Below are positions 26,814-36,300 of a stretch of 64,000 bases of DNA, in pieces. The notes under the pieces were generated by a model. The model saw only the letters and a list, made by a program, of their open reading frames with translations. It was not told the DNA's origin and did not search any database. Source of the stretch: Bacteroidales bacterium (GTDB lineage: Bacteria > Bacteroidota > Bacteroidia > Bacteroidales > Muribaculaceae); assembly GCA_020860515.1 (NCBI GenBank), contig JAJBUG010000026.1, positions 1-64,000 on the forward strand, given 5' to 3'. Position numbers and translations under genes: made by a program. Numbering within the stretch: the first letter of the stretch is position 1; each line of letters opens with the position of its first letter.

Positions 26814-29800
26814 ATGCAACAATCACTTGCAAGTAAGAAAAGAACGCTAACCAAGTTAGTGGTCTTTTGCCTGATGGCTTGCATAGGCCTTGTGGGCTAT
26901 GCGCAGCATACAGTGAGCGGACGCGTCACTGATGCATCGGGCGAACCGCTGATCGGAGCATCAGTGATCCAACAGGGACAGACACGCGGCGTAGCCACCG
27001 ACATCAACGGTCTCTACACCATCAGTGTGCCAAGCAATTCATCGCTCGTTGTTTCCTACATAGGTTACAACTCAGAGACCGTAGCAGTCAACGGTCGCAG
27101 CCAAATCAACATTGTGCTGACTGAAAATTCTACAATGCTCGACGATGTTGTGGTCGTAGGTTATGGCACAATGAGCCGTAAGGACGTGACCAGCTCAATC
27201 TCAACCGTAAAGGCTGAAGACCTGAATGTGGGTTCGTTCACCGACCCTGGCCAGCTCCTGCAAGGCAAGGTGCCAGGCTTGGTAGTTGTGCAAAATTCTG
27301 ACCCTAACGCTGGCGTAAACTCTATCTCGCTGCGCGGTGCTTCTACTCTGCGCACTGGCGAGGCTGCCGAGCCTCTCTATGTAGTGGATGGTATTCCTGG
27401 AGTTAACCTCAACTTGATTCCAGCCAGCGAAATCGAGAGCATCGACGTGCTCCGTGACGCTTCGGCCACCGCTATCTATGGTTCGAAGGCTGCCAACGGC
27501 GTTATCATGATTACCACCAAGCGTGGCGCCGAGGGGCCTGCTCGCGTTACCTACAGCGGCTATTTCTCATGGGAAAACATCGTCAACGACCACGATATGC
27601 TTTCAGCCGATGAGCTCCGAGCTTATGCCAAGGCCAACGATATCACAATCTCCAACGACAAGGGCGCCAACACCAATTGGCAGGACGAGGTGCAGCGCAC
27701 TGGCTGGGCCCAGAACCACACCCTCAGCATCAACGGCGGCAACAAGAGCACCACTTACATGGCAAGCCTTTCGTATATGAGCCGCGAAGGTGTGATCCGC
27801 TGCGTCGGCAACAATCTCTTTACAGCTCGCACCTATGTTGAGACTAAGACTCTTAAGGATCGCCTTACTCTTGGCGTAGGCGTAAATGGCAATGTCCGCA
27901 ACGAATGGGGTCTTATCGACCGCGCTCAAGAAGGCGCTTCAGGTTACAATGCAATGTACTATTATTCTCCGCTGGTTCCCGTTTACAATGAGGACGGATC
28001 ATATTACGAGGACTACAGTATCAGCCGCAACTACAACCCAATGGCACTTCTTTATGAGAATCGCAGCAAGGCTGAATACAAGCGTTATCAAGTGACTGGC
28101 AAGGCCAGCTTGATGATTATCGATGGCCTCTTCCTCAATGCTAACTTTAGCTATGAGAACGACCAGTACAATTACAAAGAATACGACAGCAGCCAGTCGC
28201 CTACAGTGCTCCGCAATGGCAAGAGCAAGCGTGACACCAAGGAGGACATCAAGAAGTTGATGGAAATCTATGCCAACTACGACAAGACTTTCAACCAGGT
28301 GCACAAGCTCGGCCTTATGGCTGGTTACAGCTGGGAGAAGACCGACATCGGTGATGGTTTCGGCGCAGAGGGCTACAACTACTACGACGATGCTATCGGC
28401 TGGAACAACATTGGCCTGGCCAATACCTGGGATGCCGATCCTATTTGGGGCAATGTAAATGCCGAGACTAAGATGATTTCTTTCTATGGCCGTGCCAACT
28501 ATAGCTTCGACAGCAAGTATATGCTTACTGCCGCTATCCGCCACGACGGTAGCTCGGCTTTCGGTAGCAACAACAAGTGGGCCAACTTCCCATCTGTTTC
28601 TGCTGCTTGGCGCATCAGCTCGGAAAAGTTTATGGAGAATTCTCCATTCGACGACTTGAAGATTCGTGCTGGCTGGGGTCAGAGCGGTAATGCTAAGGGC
28701 TTTGACATCTACACAGCTCGCTTCTATTATCAGAGTGGCGCTCGCTTCAGCTACACTGATCCTGACACTGGCCTTACCACCACTTACAAGGCTCTAAATG
28801 CTGCTCGCAACGTCAACGATGACTTGAAGTGGGAGACTACCACCATGCTTAACCTCGGTCTTGATTTTGCTTTCCTGAATGGTCGCATCAATGGTACTAT
28901 CGAGTATTACAACAAGACCACCAAGGATATGATTTGGGATTATCCTGTATCTACAGTGTTCTATCCAGTAGGCACTTTGACCGCTAACGTCGGTAAGATG
29001 CGCAACCGTGGTTTTGAAATCACTCTCAATGCTACTCCCGTGCAGCTTAAGGATTTCAGTTGGACCACCTCGCTCAACTTCTCACATAATAAGAACAAGG
29101 TTGTCAGCGTCAGCAACTCTGAGTTCAACGCAGGTATCCTCAACGAATACAACCCCAATCTCCCTGGTGCATCTACTGCTACCATCCAACGCATCATCGA
29201 GGGTGAACCTATCGGTACTTTCTACATGTGGGAATTTGCCGGTTACGATGATGCTGGTTCTTCGCTCTTCTACGTGCATGATCCCGAGACTGGCGAGCGC
29301 ACTGGCGAAACCACAGCTACTCCTACCGAAGATGACCGCTGCATCGTAGGCAACGCACAGCCTAAGCTTACAATGGGTTGGAACAACAACATCTTCTGGA
29401 AGGGCTTTGACCTCAACCTCTTCTTCACCGGTGTATTCGGCCAGAAGATTTTCAACGAACCATTGGCTTATTACAGCGATCCATCGCTCGTGGCTACCGG
29501 CTACAATGTGATGAAGGCCGTCTATGACCAGAGCCCCACAGATACGCGTGCAGCTCTGCCAAGCGACCGCTACCTGGAGAATGGCAGCTATTTCAAGCTA
29601 TCTACTCTTACGCTCGGTTATACCTTCCGCAACTGCTTCAATGGCTGGCTGCGTGACCTGCGCATCTATGCTTCATGCAACAACGTATTTACCATCACCA
29701 ACTACAGCGGACGAGATCCTGAAATCTGCCTTGGCGGTCTGACCCCTGGTATCGATAGCCGCCACGACCACTATCCTCGCACCCGTCAGTTCCTGGTTGG

Positions 29801-29819
29801 AGCCACCATTAACTTCTAA
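26814..29819 (+). CDS. susC: SusC-family TonB-dependent outer-membrane transporter
   Basis: A 1001-residue outer-membrane oligosaccharide importer that works with SusD and TonB. A signal peptide ending GYAQ (about 1-31) is followed by a carboxypeptidase-regulatory-like domain (HTVSGRVTDASGEPLIGASV, about 32-115), the plug domain with the DDVVVVGYGTMSRKDVTSSI segment, and a 22-strand barrel ending in ATINF with the usual terminal phenylalanine. No N-terminal signalling extension is present, so it is not an anti-sigma-coupled receptor. It is followed 12 bp later by SusD. The substrate is unknown; neighbouring GH95 and GH92 point to fucosylated or mannosylated glycans. Confidence 0.94.
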   Translation: MQQSLASKKRTLTKLVVFCLMACIGLVGYAQHTVSGRVTDASGEPLIGASVIQQGQTRGVATDINGLYTISVPSNSSLVVSYIGYNSETVAVNGRSQINIVLTENSTMLDDVVVVGYGTMSRKDVTSSISTVKAEDLNVGSFTDPGQLLQGKVPGLVVVQNSDPNAGVNSISLRGASTLRTGEAAEPLYVVDGIPGVNLNLIPASEIESIDVLRDASATAIYGSKAANGVIMITTKRGAEGPARVTYSGYFSWENIVNDHDMLSADELRAYAKANDITISNDKGANTNWQDEVQRTGWAQNHTLSINGGNKSTTYMASLSYMSREGVIRCVGNNLFTARTYVETKTLKDRLTLGVGVNGNVRNEWGLIDRAQEGASGYNAMYYYSPLVPVYNEDGSYYEDYSISRNYNPMALLYENRSKAEYKRYQVTGKASLMIIDGLFLNANFSYENDQYNYKEYDSSQSPTVLRNGKSKRDTKEDIKKLMEIYANYDKTFNQVHKLGLMAGYSWEKTDIGDGFGAEGYNYYDDAIGWNNIGLANTWDADPIWGNVNAETKMISFYGRANYSFDSKYMLTAAIRHDGSSAFGSNNKWANFPSVSAAWRISSEKFMENSPFDDLKIRAGWGQSGNAKGFDIYTARFYYQSGARFSYTDPDTGLTTTYKALNAARNVNDDLKWETTTMLNLGLDFAFLNGRINGTIEYYNKTTKDMIWDYPVSTVFYPVGTLTANVGKMRNRGFEITLNATPVQLKDFSWTTSLNFSHNKNKVVSVSNSEFNAGILNEYNPNLPGASTATIQRIIEGEPIGTFYMWEFAGYDDAGSSLFYVHDPETGERTGETTATPTEDDRCIVGNAQPKLTMGWNNNIFWKGFDLNLFFTGVFGQKIFNEPLAYYSDPSLVATGYNVMKAVYDQSPTDTRAALPSDRYLENGSYFKLSTLTLGYTFRNCFNGWLRDLRIYASCNNVFTITNYSGRDPEICLGGLTPGIDSRHDHYPRTRQFLVGATINF

Positions 29820-29831
29820 TTTCGCATCGAC

Positions 29832-31487
29832 ATGAAATCATATATTAAACTTCTTCTTATGGCAGGTGCGTTAGCCCCAATGGCGGCTTGCACCGACCTC
29901 GACACCGATATCAAGGGCCAGTACACTGTGCTCCCCGACAATGATATGGTGACTTATTCGCAATTCGAGGGTTGCTATTACTATATGCGCAAAGAGGCTG
30001 GCCTTGGCCGTAACTATTACGAGGGCTCATGGCTGCAGGCCGACCAAATCATGGCCGTAACTCTGAATGGCGGCTGGTGGGACAACGGACGTATGTTCAA
30101 CAACACTACTCACCAGATGAACCCCGACAATCCTGGCATCGGTCAGATGAGCGACCTTATGTCGGGCTGCACATATTGCTCGTCGATTATTGCTCAGTTC
30201 GGTGGCGAGGATCGTCGTGACCCGATTGTGGCTCCTATCCGTGCTGCTCGCGCTTTCTATGAGTTCATGATGATGGATCTCTATGGCGACGCTCCTATCA
30301 TTGCCGCTGAGAAGATGGATGATTCGGGCGAAGTGAAGCGCAGTCCGCGCGCCGAGGTAGCCGAATGGATTGAAAGCGAATTGCTCGATATCATGGATGA
30401 CCTTACTGAGGAGAACAATCTGGAGACTTACGGACGCCCCAACAAGTGGATGGCTAAGGCCCTTCTGGCTAAGCTTTATCTCAACTGGGCAGTATATACC
30501 TGCGGTGATATCGAAAGCTACACCCCCTCGATGACCAACGAAAAGCTCAACGATTGCGTTAAGGTATGCGACGATTTGATGGATTGCGGCGTGTTTGAGC
30601 TGGGTCAGGGCTATCGCAAGAAATTCTTCCCCGACAATGGCGTGCAGATTAAGGACTTCATCTATGCTATGCCTTTCGATGTGGCTACCCTTGGCGACAG
30701 CTACGAAGGCGGCACACAGATGGATCGTTTCCTCGGTTTTGCCAAGGCAAACAATTGCTTGGAGGTTGGTCCTTGGGGTTTCCTCCCCCAAAAGTCGCTT
30801 GGCGGTATCTTCCTGCTCACTCCTGAGACTGTGGCTTTATTCAATCTTGAAGGCGACGAGCGCAACGAGATGATTCTTAAGGGTCCGCAATATGTGACTG
30901 ACAAGAATTACAACTTCACTGACACCCCTCTGATGTATGTTGACGAGAATGGCAACACCATACAGATCAACTATTCAGTTGAAATCGACGAATGGCAAGA
31001 TTTCGGTACTCTCGACGTAGGTGCCAACAGTGTTGCTGCCAACATCCAGCGCGGCTGCCACTTGGCTAAGTACCCTCCCGAGGAAAAAGACTTTGTGGAC
31101 TGGAACCGCATGCAAAGCAACGATATTCCAATCTTCCGCCTCGCCGATATCATGCTCACAAAGGCTGAGTGCATCCTGCGTGGCGCAAATGCTACCAATG
31201 GCGATACTCCTGCCGGTCTTATCAATGAAGTGCGCAATTGCTCTGGCGCAGCCAACATGACAGGCACAGCCACTCTGCAAGATGTGCTTGACGAACGTGG
31301 ACGCGAACTGATTGCCGAGCTCTGGCGTCGCAATGACCTTATCCGTTACGGAAAGTTTGAGGACGATTGGGGCTACAAACACCAAGTAAACCCCAGTGCT
31401 AAGACTCAGCTCTTCTATCGCCTCTATCCTATCCCGACAGGCGTAATGGACACCAATACCAATTGGACACAGAACCACGGATATTAA
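29832..31487 (+). CDS. susD: SusD-family glycan-binding lipoprotein
   Basis: Surface lipoprotein that caps SusC and captures oligosaccharides. The 551 residues start with a type II signal peptide with lipobox MAAC (cysteine at residue 20), then a TPR-like helical RagB/SusD fold; ELIAELWRRNDLIRYGKF near the C-terminus is a typical family segment. Co-transcribed with susC. It ends just before a 29-bp inverted repeat that also serves the convergent gene. Confidence 0.94.
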   Translation: MKSYIKLLLMAGALAPMAACTDLDTDIKGQYTVLPDNDMVTYSQFEGCYYYMRKEAGLGRNYYEGSWLQADQIMAVTLNGGWWDNGRMFNNTTHQMNPDNPGIGQMSDLMSGCTYCSSIIAQFGGEDRRDPIVAPIRAARAFYEFMMMDLYGDAPIIAAEKMDDSGEVKRSPRAEVAEWIESELLDIMDDLTEENNLETYGRPNKWMAKALLAKLYLNWAVYTCGDIESYTPSMTNEKLNDCVKVCDDLMDCGVFELGQGYRKKFFPDNGVQIKDFIYAMPFDVATLGDSYEGGTQMDRFLGFAKANNCLEVGPWGFLPQKSLGGIFLLTPETVALFNLEGDERNEMILKGPQYVTDKNYNFTDTPLMYVDENGNTIQINYSVEIDEWQDFGTLDVGANSVAANIQRGCHLAKYPPEEKDFVDWNRMQSNDIPIFRLADIMLTKAECILRGANATNGDTPAGLINEVRNCSGAANMTGTATLQDVLDERGRELIAELWRRNDLIRYGKFEDDWGYKHQVNPSAKTQLFYRLYPIPTGVMDTNTNWTQNHGY

Positions 31488-31490
31488 TTA

Positions 31491-31556
31491 ATAATGAGTA
31501 ATGAATAATGGGCTGCCGCATCGATTTGCGGCAGCCCATTATTCATTATTCATTAT
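31491..31556. terminator. 29-bp inverted repeat, bidirectional terminator with ATGAATA repeats
   Basis: Arms 31491-31519 and 31528-31556 match with a single mismatch. A GC core (GGGCTGCCGC with GCGGCAGCCC) is extended by ATAATGAATAATG repeats. The right arm includes the stop codon and last four codons (MNNE) of the convergent UDG-like gene. Confidence 0.85.
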
Positions 31557-32126
31557 CTTGCGGTAGTATTCGGCCTTTTTCTCGAGCTTCATGGGGTAGG
31601 CGCGCGATGTAGAGGGCATTCGCCAGATGGCTATCTTGCCCCACATCACATGCTCGCCCATCTTTGGCACCGATGTGTTGGTGAGTTCTGCAATCACCTC
31701 GGCAGCCTTTTGGCCAGTAGTGGCGATGGCTTTCAGATGAGGCATCTTGGCCAACAACCCAGTTAAATCCACTGGCTTGTTGACCTCCAAGAATTTGTCG
31801 CTGGCATTGCCTTTGAGCCTGACCACCTGGTTGCAAGTATCGTGCATTGCGATGCCGTGCTCGTTGAGAATGCCCTTGATTTTGTCGAGATAAAAAGTCT
31901 TATGCTCAGCATCCACCAAGGCTTCCTTGTCGCCAAGATATATGAGGCCCACAATGCGCCAAAAGTCATTTATGAAATTAGGGTAATAAAAATCCATGCT
32001 CCAGCGGTTAGGGGCAGGGGGGAAAGTGCCCATCACCAGCAGGCGCGCATTTTCGGGTATGTATGGCTCCCACGGATGCGATTCTTGTGGCATCTCAGAT
32101 GGTGATTCATCGGTAAATGTCAACAT
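31539..32126 (-). CDS. Uracil-DNA-glycosylase-superfamily protein
   Basis: A small protein of the UDG fold, about 195 residues from the chosen ATG at 32126; the longer frame adds ten weak residues. Typical segments are ARLLVMGTFPPAPNRW (substrate-pocket loop in place of the GxDPG motif), a central GDKEALVDAEHKTFYLDKI helix and the MPSTSRAYP loop near the C-terminus, matching a Bacteroidota UDG-like or mismatch-glycosylase group. Activity on uracil is not certain because the canonical GQDPY-type motif is absent. The C-terminus MNNE is encoded by the terminator repeat. Confidence 0.72.
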   Translation of the reverse strand: MLTFTDESPSEMPQESHPWEPYIPENARLLVMGTFPPAPNRWSMDFYYPNFINDFWRIVGLIYLGDKEALVDAEHKTFYLDKIKGILNEHGIAMHDTCNQVVRLKGNASDKFLEVNKPVDLTGLLAKMPHLKAIATTGQKAAEVIAELTNTSVPKMGEHVMWGKIAIWRMPSTSRAYPMKLEKKAEYYRKIMNNE

Positions 32127-32139
32127 TTTTGCGATTTTG

Positions 32140-32171
32140 TTTGTTTTATTGTGCAAATATCATTAAATTTG
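32140..32171 (+). promoter_or_regulatory. Aquaporin gene promoter
   Basis: TTG (32141-32143) and TAAATTTG (32164-32171) separated by 20 bp match the Bacteroidota consensus, 45 bp before the chosen start codon. Confidence 0.65.
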
Positions 32172-32215
32172 CCGAAAATAACAAACATTTTTCAACTATT
32201 TTATCAATTTACGTT

Positions 32216-32929
32216 ATGAAAAAATTTTTAGCTGAGGGTGTAGGTACAATGTTCCTCGTCCTCCTTGCTTGCGGAAGCGCAGTGCTTGCTGGCCCCAGCA
32301 TTGGTGGTTATGGCATCGGTGTGTGCTTTGGATTAGTGTTGATTTGCCTTTGCTATGCAATTGGCAATATTTCGGGTTGCCATGTTAACCCCGCAGTTTC
32401 GTTCGGCGTATGGCTGGCAGGCCGCATGTCGCTTGGCGAAATGATTGGCTACTGGGTATCGCAGCTTATTGGCGCTACCATCGGTGCTGGCTTCCTGTAT
32501 GTGTTCATGGAGATGGGCGTGGCTGATGTGTTCAAGTTCGGCGGTATCACCGCAGCCGACAATGGCGCTACCTATGACTTGGCTACCAATGTGCTCCAGC
32601 CCGGAGCTACCGCAGGCATGGCTCTGCTGGCTGAGTGCTTGCTTACTTTCTTCTTCGTATTCATCGTGATTGCAGCTACCGATTCAAAGAAAGGCGCTGG
32701 CAACTTCGCCGGCCTTGCTATCGGTATTGCTCTTGGCCTTGTCAACATCGTGGGCATTCCAGTTGACAACTGTTCAGTCAACCCCGCTCGTTCGTTCGGT
32801 CCCGCTGTCTTTGATCCCCATGCCTTTGGCGACATCTGGATTATGATCCTTGGTCCGCTGGTAGGTGCCGCTATCGCAGTGCTCTGCTGGCGCGCAATGT
32901 GCAGCACCGATGCCGAATCAGTGAAATAA
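32216..32929 (+). CDS. aqpZ: Aquaporin (MIP family)
   Basis: Inner-membrane water channel of 237 residues with six helices and both half-helix motifs: HVNPAVSF after helix 2 and SVNPARSFGPA after helix 5. The narrow-pore style and absence of glycerol-facilitator insertions favour an AqpZ-like water channel. I chose the ATG at 32216 because the preceding in-frame residues are not membrane-like and overlap the promoter. It is followed by a strong terminator. Confidence 0.92.
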   Translation: MKKFLAEGVGTMFLVLLACGSAVLAGPSIGGYGIGVCFGLVLICLCYAIGNISGCHVNPAVSFGVWLAGRMSLGEMIGYWVSQLIGATIGAGFLYVFMEMGVADVFKFGGITAADNGATYDLATNVLQPGATAGMALLAECLLTFFFVFIVIAATDSKKGAGNFAGLAIGIALGLVNIVGIPVDNCSVNPARSFGPAVFDPHAFGDIWIMILGPLVGAAIAVLCWRAMCSTDAESVK

Positions 32930-32974
32930 GGCTTAAACGTATCAGATACAAACGTATTGTATCGCCAAATATTA

Positions 32975-33010
32975 AAAAGTGCCAAAAACCATGGTTTCTG
33001 GCACTTTTTT
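32975..33010 (+). terminator. Terminator after the aquaporin gene
   Basis: AAAAGTGCCA (32975-32984) pairs with TGGCACTTTT (32999-33008), followed by more T residues. Confidence 0.9.
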
Positions 33011-33041
33011 TGTGAGGTTTCAAAAATTCTTTGTAACTTTG
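33010..33041 (+). promoter_or_regulatory. Promoter of the ECF sigma gene
   Basis: TTG (33010-33012), a 21-bp spacer and TAACTTTG (33034-33041). A small GAGGCAC/GTGCCTC hairpin follows near 33055-33070 in the 5' leader. Confidence 0.7.
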
Positions 33042-33154
33042 TAAACTGAAACCGAGAGGCACCGTGCCTCACTAACCATTTAATAAACCAAATTATTCAC
33101 TAACACCCTATTGCCTATCGCACATATCTACTCTAACAATAAATTGAGAATAGA

Positions 33155-33739
33155 ATGTTACAGACAACCAAGCTAACCGACGATCAGTTGGTGGCAGCTT
33201 ACGTGCAAGGCGACAATTCCGCATTTGACACTCTCTTGCAGCGTCATCAGGCCAATGTGTTTTCCTACATCATGCATCTTGTAAAGGATGAGGAAATAGC
33301 CAATGACATCTTCCAGGAGACATTCGTCAAGGCAATCATGACCCTAAAGCAATCAAGATACACGAGCGACGGCAAGTTCGGCGCTTGGCTCGCACGCATA
33401 GCCCATAATCTGGTGATTGACCATTTCCGCCAGGACAAGGGCATGGTATCCACCGACAATCAGGATATCAATATCCTCAACCGCCGCGACCTCACCGAGG
33501 GCACCATCGAAGATGCTATCATCGATGCCCAGATACTCGACGATGTGCAGTCGTTGGTGCGTCAGCTTCCGGCTGACCAGCGCAAAGTGGTGGAGATGCG
33601 TTATTACGAGGACTTGTCGTTCAAGGAGATTGCCGAGCGCACAGGCGTAAGCATCAACACAGCCCTTGGCCGCATGCGCTACGCCATCCTCAACATGCGT
33701 CGCCGCGCCAAAGAGGCCGACTTAGTATTAGCCCGATGA
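33155..33739 (+). CDS. ECF-type RNA polymerase sigma factor
   Basis: A 194-residue sigma-70-family factor with region 2 (FDTLLQRHQANVFSYI to FGAWLARIAHNLVIDHFR, about 20-95) and region 4 (LPADQRKVVEMRYYEDLSFKEIAERTG, about 133-160, with a helix-turn-helix). No anti-sigma gene or FecR-like partner is adjacent, so it does not belong to the nearby SusC locus in the usual way. It resembles a stand-alone ECF factor conserved in Bacteroidales, with unknown regulon. Confidence 0.9.
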   Translation: MLQTTKLTDDQLVAAYVQGDNSAFDTLLQRHQANVFSYIMHLVKDEEIANDIFQETFVKAIMTLKQSRYTSDGKFGAWLARIAHNLVIDHFRQDKGMVSTDNQDINILNRRDLTEGTIEDAIIDAQILDDVQSLVRQLPADQRKVVEMRYYEDLSFKEIAERTGVSINTALGRMRYAILNMRRRAKEADLVLAR

Positions 33740-33757
33740 GATTTGGAGTTTGGGTCA

Positions 33758-33795
33758 AGGCCTAAATCCTAAATCCCAAATCCTAAATCCCGAAT
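33758..33795. repeat. TAAATCC/CAAATCC repeat before the AGCS gene
   Basis: Six imperfect copies of CCTAAATCC or CCCAAATCC fill the short gap and end one base before the next ATG. Low-complexity and low in G on the coding strand. Confidence 0.8.
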
Positions 33796-33796
33796 T

Positions 33797-35278
33797 ATGG
33801 ATAAGATCAGAGACTTCATAGTAGCGGCTGCCGACTTTCTTGGAGGGTATCCGCTATTTTTCTTGTTAATAGGGGGCGGGCTGTTCATGTTCATCGCTTC
33901 TGGCATGGTGTCGCTGCGGAGGCTTCCGCATGCAATGTCAGCTTTGCGCCAGAAAAGCAATGCCAAGAACGGTCAGATTTCCTCAGCTCAGGCGCTGGCA
34001 TCAGTGGTGGCGGCTACCATCGGCATGGGCAATATCGCTGGCGTGGCGATAGCATTGGTGATGGGTGGCCCGGGAGCCATCTTTTGGATGTGGGTGAGTG
34101 CCATCGTTGGCATGAGCACCAAGTACCATGAGGGGGTGCTGGCCATCATGTACAAAGGCCAGAGCGACACTGGGCGCCCCGCTGGAGGCACCATGTATAT
34201 TATAGAAAAGGGCTTGGGCCCTAATTGGAAGCCCTTGGCTATTTTCTTTGCCATAGCCGGAATGTTTGGCACCCTGTGCATCATGAATGCCAATCAGCTT
34301 ACCGAGGCCGTAATGAGCGTGTTCACTTCGGCTGAGAGCATCGAGGGCAGCAGCCTGCTGCATGGCATCTCGGGCATTACTGGCCTGAGCCATGAGCAGT
34401 CGTTCCGCCTCATATTTGGCATAGGTGTGGCGCTGATAGTGGCCTTGGTGGTGCTTCGCGGCATCACTCGCATTGCCAAGGTAGCGTCGGTGATGGTGCC
34501 ATTCATGGTAGGCCTTTACTTCATAATGGTGCTTTACATCATCATAAGCAACGCTTACCATGTGCCCGAGGTAATTGCAAGCATTTTCCGCGAGGCCTTT
34601 AGCTTGAGGGCTGGGTTTGGAGCCTTTGTGGGCATAGCCATCATCGGCGCAAGGCGCGCTATGGTGGTTAACGACGCGGGCGTGGGCACTGCCACCATCA
34701 TGCATGGCGAAAGCCGCAACAACCAGCCTGTGCGCGAGGGCTTAGTGGCGATGCTTGGCCCAAGCATCGATTCGGGCCTCGTATGCACTCTTACTGCCTT
34801 GGCCATTTTGCTTACATGCGACATTAATGTTGAGGGTGTCAAGGGGCTGTCACTGGCAATGTCGGCTTTCTCGGCAGGGGTGCCTTACGGCGAGTATCTG
34901 CTGATAGTGGTGGTGATATGCTTCGCCATGTCGTCGATGTTCTCATATTCGTTTTATGGCACTCGATGCGCCGCTTATCTCTTTGGAGAGAAGCGCAGCA
35001 AGTATTATACCTGGGCGTGGATTGCCACCTTGGTGCTCTTCGCCGTGATTCCGATTGAGGCAGCCGTGGGTCTGTGCGACCTATTCTATGCCCTTATGGC
35101 CATTCCCACGATGCTCACTCTGCTGATGCTAAGCGGACGTGTGCGCAAAGTAACACGCGCGTACTTCTCAGCTCTCAAGTCAGGCGAAACACCCCCATGC
35201 CCTCCAGCGGATGATGACATAAAAGAAAATCCCAATCTTTCCAAATCCCCCTCAACCACCAAATCACTAAACCACTAA
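33797..35278 (+). CDS. Alanine/glycine:cation symporter (AGCS)
   Basis: A 493-residue inner-membrane sodium-coupled amino acid transporter with about 10-11 hydrophobic segments. Family segments are GMGNIAGVAIALVMGGPGAIFWMW and MHGESRNNQPVREG with the preceding VNDAGVGTA; typical substrates are alanine or glycine. The last residues (TTKSLNH) are encoded by the start of the 8-bp repeat array that fills the gap to lgt, so the stop codon itself is repeat-derived. Confidence 0.93.
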   Translation: MDKIRDFIVAAADFLGGYPLFFLLIGGGLFMFIASGMVSLRRLPHAMSALRQKSNAKNGQISSAQALASVVAATIGMGNIAGVAIALVMGGPGAIFWMWVSAIVGMSTKYHEGVLAIMYKGQSDTGRPAGGTMYIIEKGLGPNWKPLAIFFAIAGMFGTLCIMNANQLTEAVMSVFTSAESIEGSSLLHGISGITGLSHEQSFRLIFGIGVALIVALVVLRGITRIAKVASVMVPFMVGLYFIMVLYIIISNAYHVPEVIASIFREAFSLRAGFGAFVGIAIIGARRAMVVNDAGVGTATIMHGESRNNQPVREGLVAMLGPSIDSGLVCTLTALAILLTCDINVEGVKGLSLAMSAFSAGVPYGEYLLIVVVICFAMSSMFSYSFYGTRCAAYLFGEKRSKYYTWAWIATLVLFAVIPIEAAVGLCDLFYALMAIPTMLTLLMLSGRVRKVTRAYFSALKSGETPPCPPADDDIKENPNLSKSPSTTKSLNH

Positions 35279-35352
35279 ATCACTAAATCACTAAACCACT
35301 AAATCACTAAATCACTAAACCACTAAATCACTAAACCACTAAACCACTACCC
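35260..35352. repeat. 8-bp tandem array (CACTAAAY)
   Basis: About eleven copies of CACTAAAT or CACTAAAC, starting inside the AGCS stop region and ending just before the lgt ATG at 35354. Same family as 1-66. Confidence 0.92.
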
Positions 35353-35353
35353 T

Positions 35354-36226
35354 ATGCTTGATTATATTGTGTGGAATGCCGACCCTATATTGATACACTT
35401 GGGTCCTTTGCAGATTCGATGGTACGGCCTGATGTTTGCCGTGGGCTTCTGGATAGGCACCAACTTGGTGGCAAAGATGTTTAAGCACGAAGGCGCTCCT
35501 GAGCGCTGGGTAGGCATCTTGCTGATCTGGGTTGTGGGCGCCACAATCGTAGGAGCACGCTTAGGCCATGTCTTTTTCTACGAATGGGACTATTACAGTG
35601 CACATCCCGATAAGATTATTAAATTCTGGGAGGGGGGCTTGGCAAGCCACGGAGGCACCATTGCCATTGTTATTGCAGTGTTCCTGTTCTCGTGGATAAC
35701 CACCAAAAAGAGCGCAATGTGGACCTTCGACCGCTTGGTAATAGCCATTGCCCTTGTGGGTGCCATGATTCGCATAGGCAATCTTATGAATAGCGAGATT
35801 TATGGCCATGCCACCACTCTGCCCTGGGGCTTTATGTTTGTGCGTTCGCGCGAGTGGCATGAGTTCTACGAGGGCTTAGCTTGCCACCCTACGCAAATCT
35901 ACGAGGCCTTGGCCTACTTGGCTCTGTTTGCAGTGCTGATGTGGATGTATTGGAAAAAGAATCTTGAGGAGCGGCCAGGCTTGATATTCGGCGTGTTCTT
36001 CACCTGGCTGTTTACGGCGCGCTTCTTCATTGAGTTCTTGAAGAACCCGCAGGTTGACTTCGAGCGCGACATGGCCCTCAATATGGGTCAGCTCCTGAGC
36101 ATACCCTTTATCATAGCGGGCTTAGTGATGATAGTGGTAGCCATGATTCGTCCGCGTCAGCATCTCACGTTCCCCAATCGCTTTGCTGATGAGAAGAAGC
36201 CGATAAAAGCGAAAAGTGGAAAGTGA
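35354..36226 (+). CDS. lgt: Prolipoprotein diacylglyceryl transferase
   Basis: Inner-membrane enzyme adding diacylglycerol to the lipobox cysteine of prolipoproteins, needed for SusD-type and other lipoproteins here. The 290 residues have GGLASHGG, RIGNLMNSEIYG and HPTQIYEALAYL motifs and seven hydrophobic helices. It follows the AGCS gene across the repeat array and ends at a clean palindromic terminator shared with hpf. Confidence 0.96.
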   Translation: MLDYIVWNADPILIHLGPLQIRWYGLMFAVGFWIGTNLVAKMFKHEGAPERWVGILLIWVVGATIVGARLGHVFFYEWDYYSAHPDKIIKFWEGGLASHGGTIAIVIAVFLFSWITTKKSAMWTFDRLVIAIALVGAMIRIGNLMNSEIYGHATTLPWGFMFVRSREWHEFYEGLACHPTQIYEALAYLALFAVLMWMYWKKNLEERPGLIFGVFFTWLFTARFFIEFLKNPQVDFERDMALNMGQLLSIPFIIAGLVMIVVAMIRPRQHLTFPNRFADEKKPIKAKSGK

Positions 36227-36249
36227 ACCGAGAAAAATATAGATGCGAA

Positions 36250-36273
36250 AAAGGCCCCCAATTGGGGGCCTTT
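36250..36273. terminator. Bidirectional terminator between lgt and hpf
   Basis: GGCCCCCAATTGGGGGCC (36253-36270) is a perfect palindrome flanked by AAA and TTT, between convergent stop codons. Confidence 0.9.
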
Positions 36274-36300
36274 CCAGTGCTTCTCGGGTTGGTAGTAGAT

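Noticed and set aside
30027..30791. 254-codon antisense frame within susD
   Set aside because: Shadow of the sense gene; composition does not look like protein and no promoter supports it.
33155..33739. Sigma factor as regulator of the SusC/SusD locus
   Set aside because: No anti-sigma gene is adjacent, SusC lacks the N-terminal signalling domain, and three unrelated transcription units lie between.
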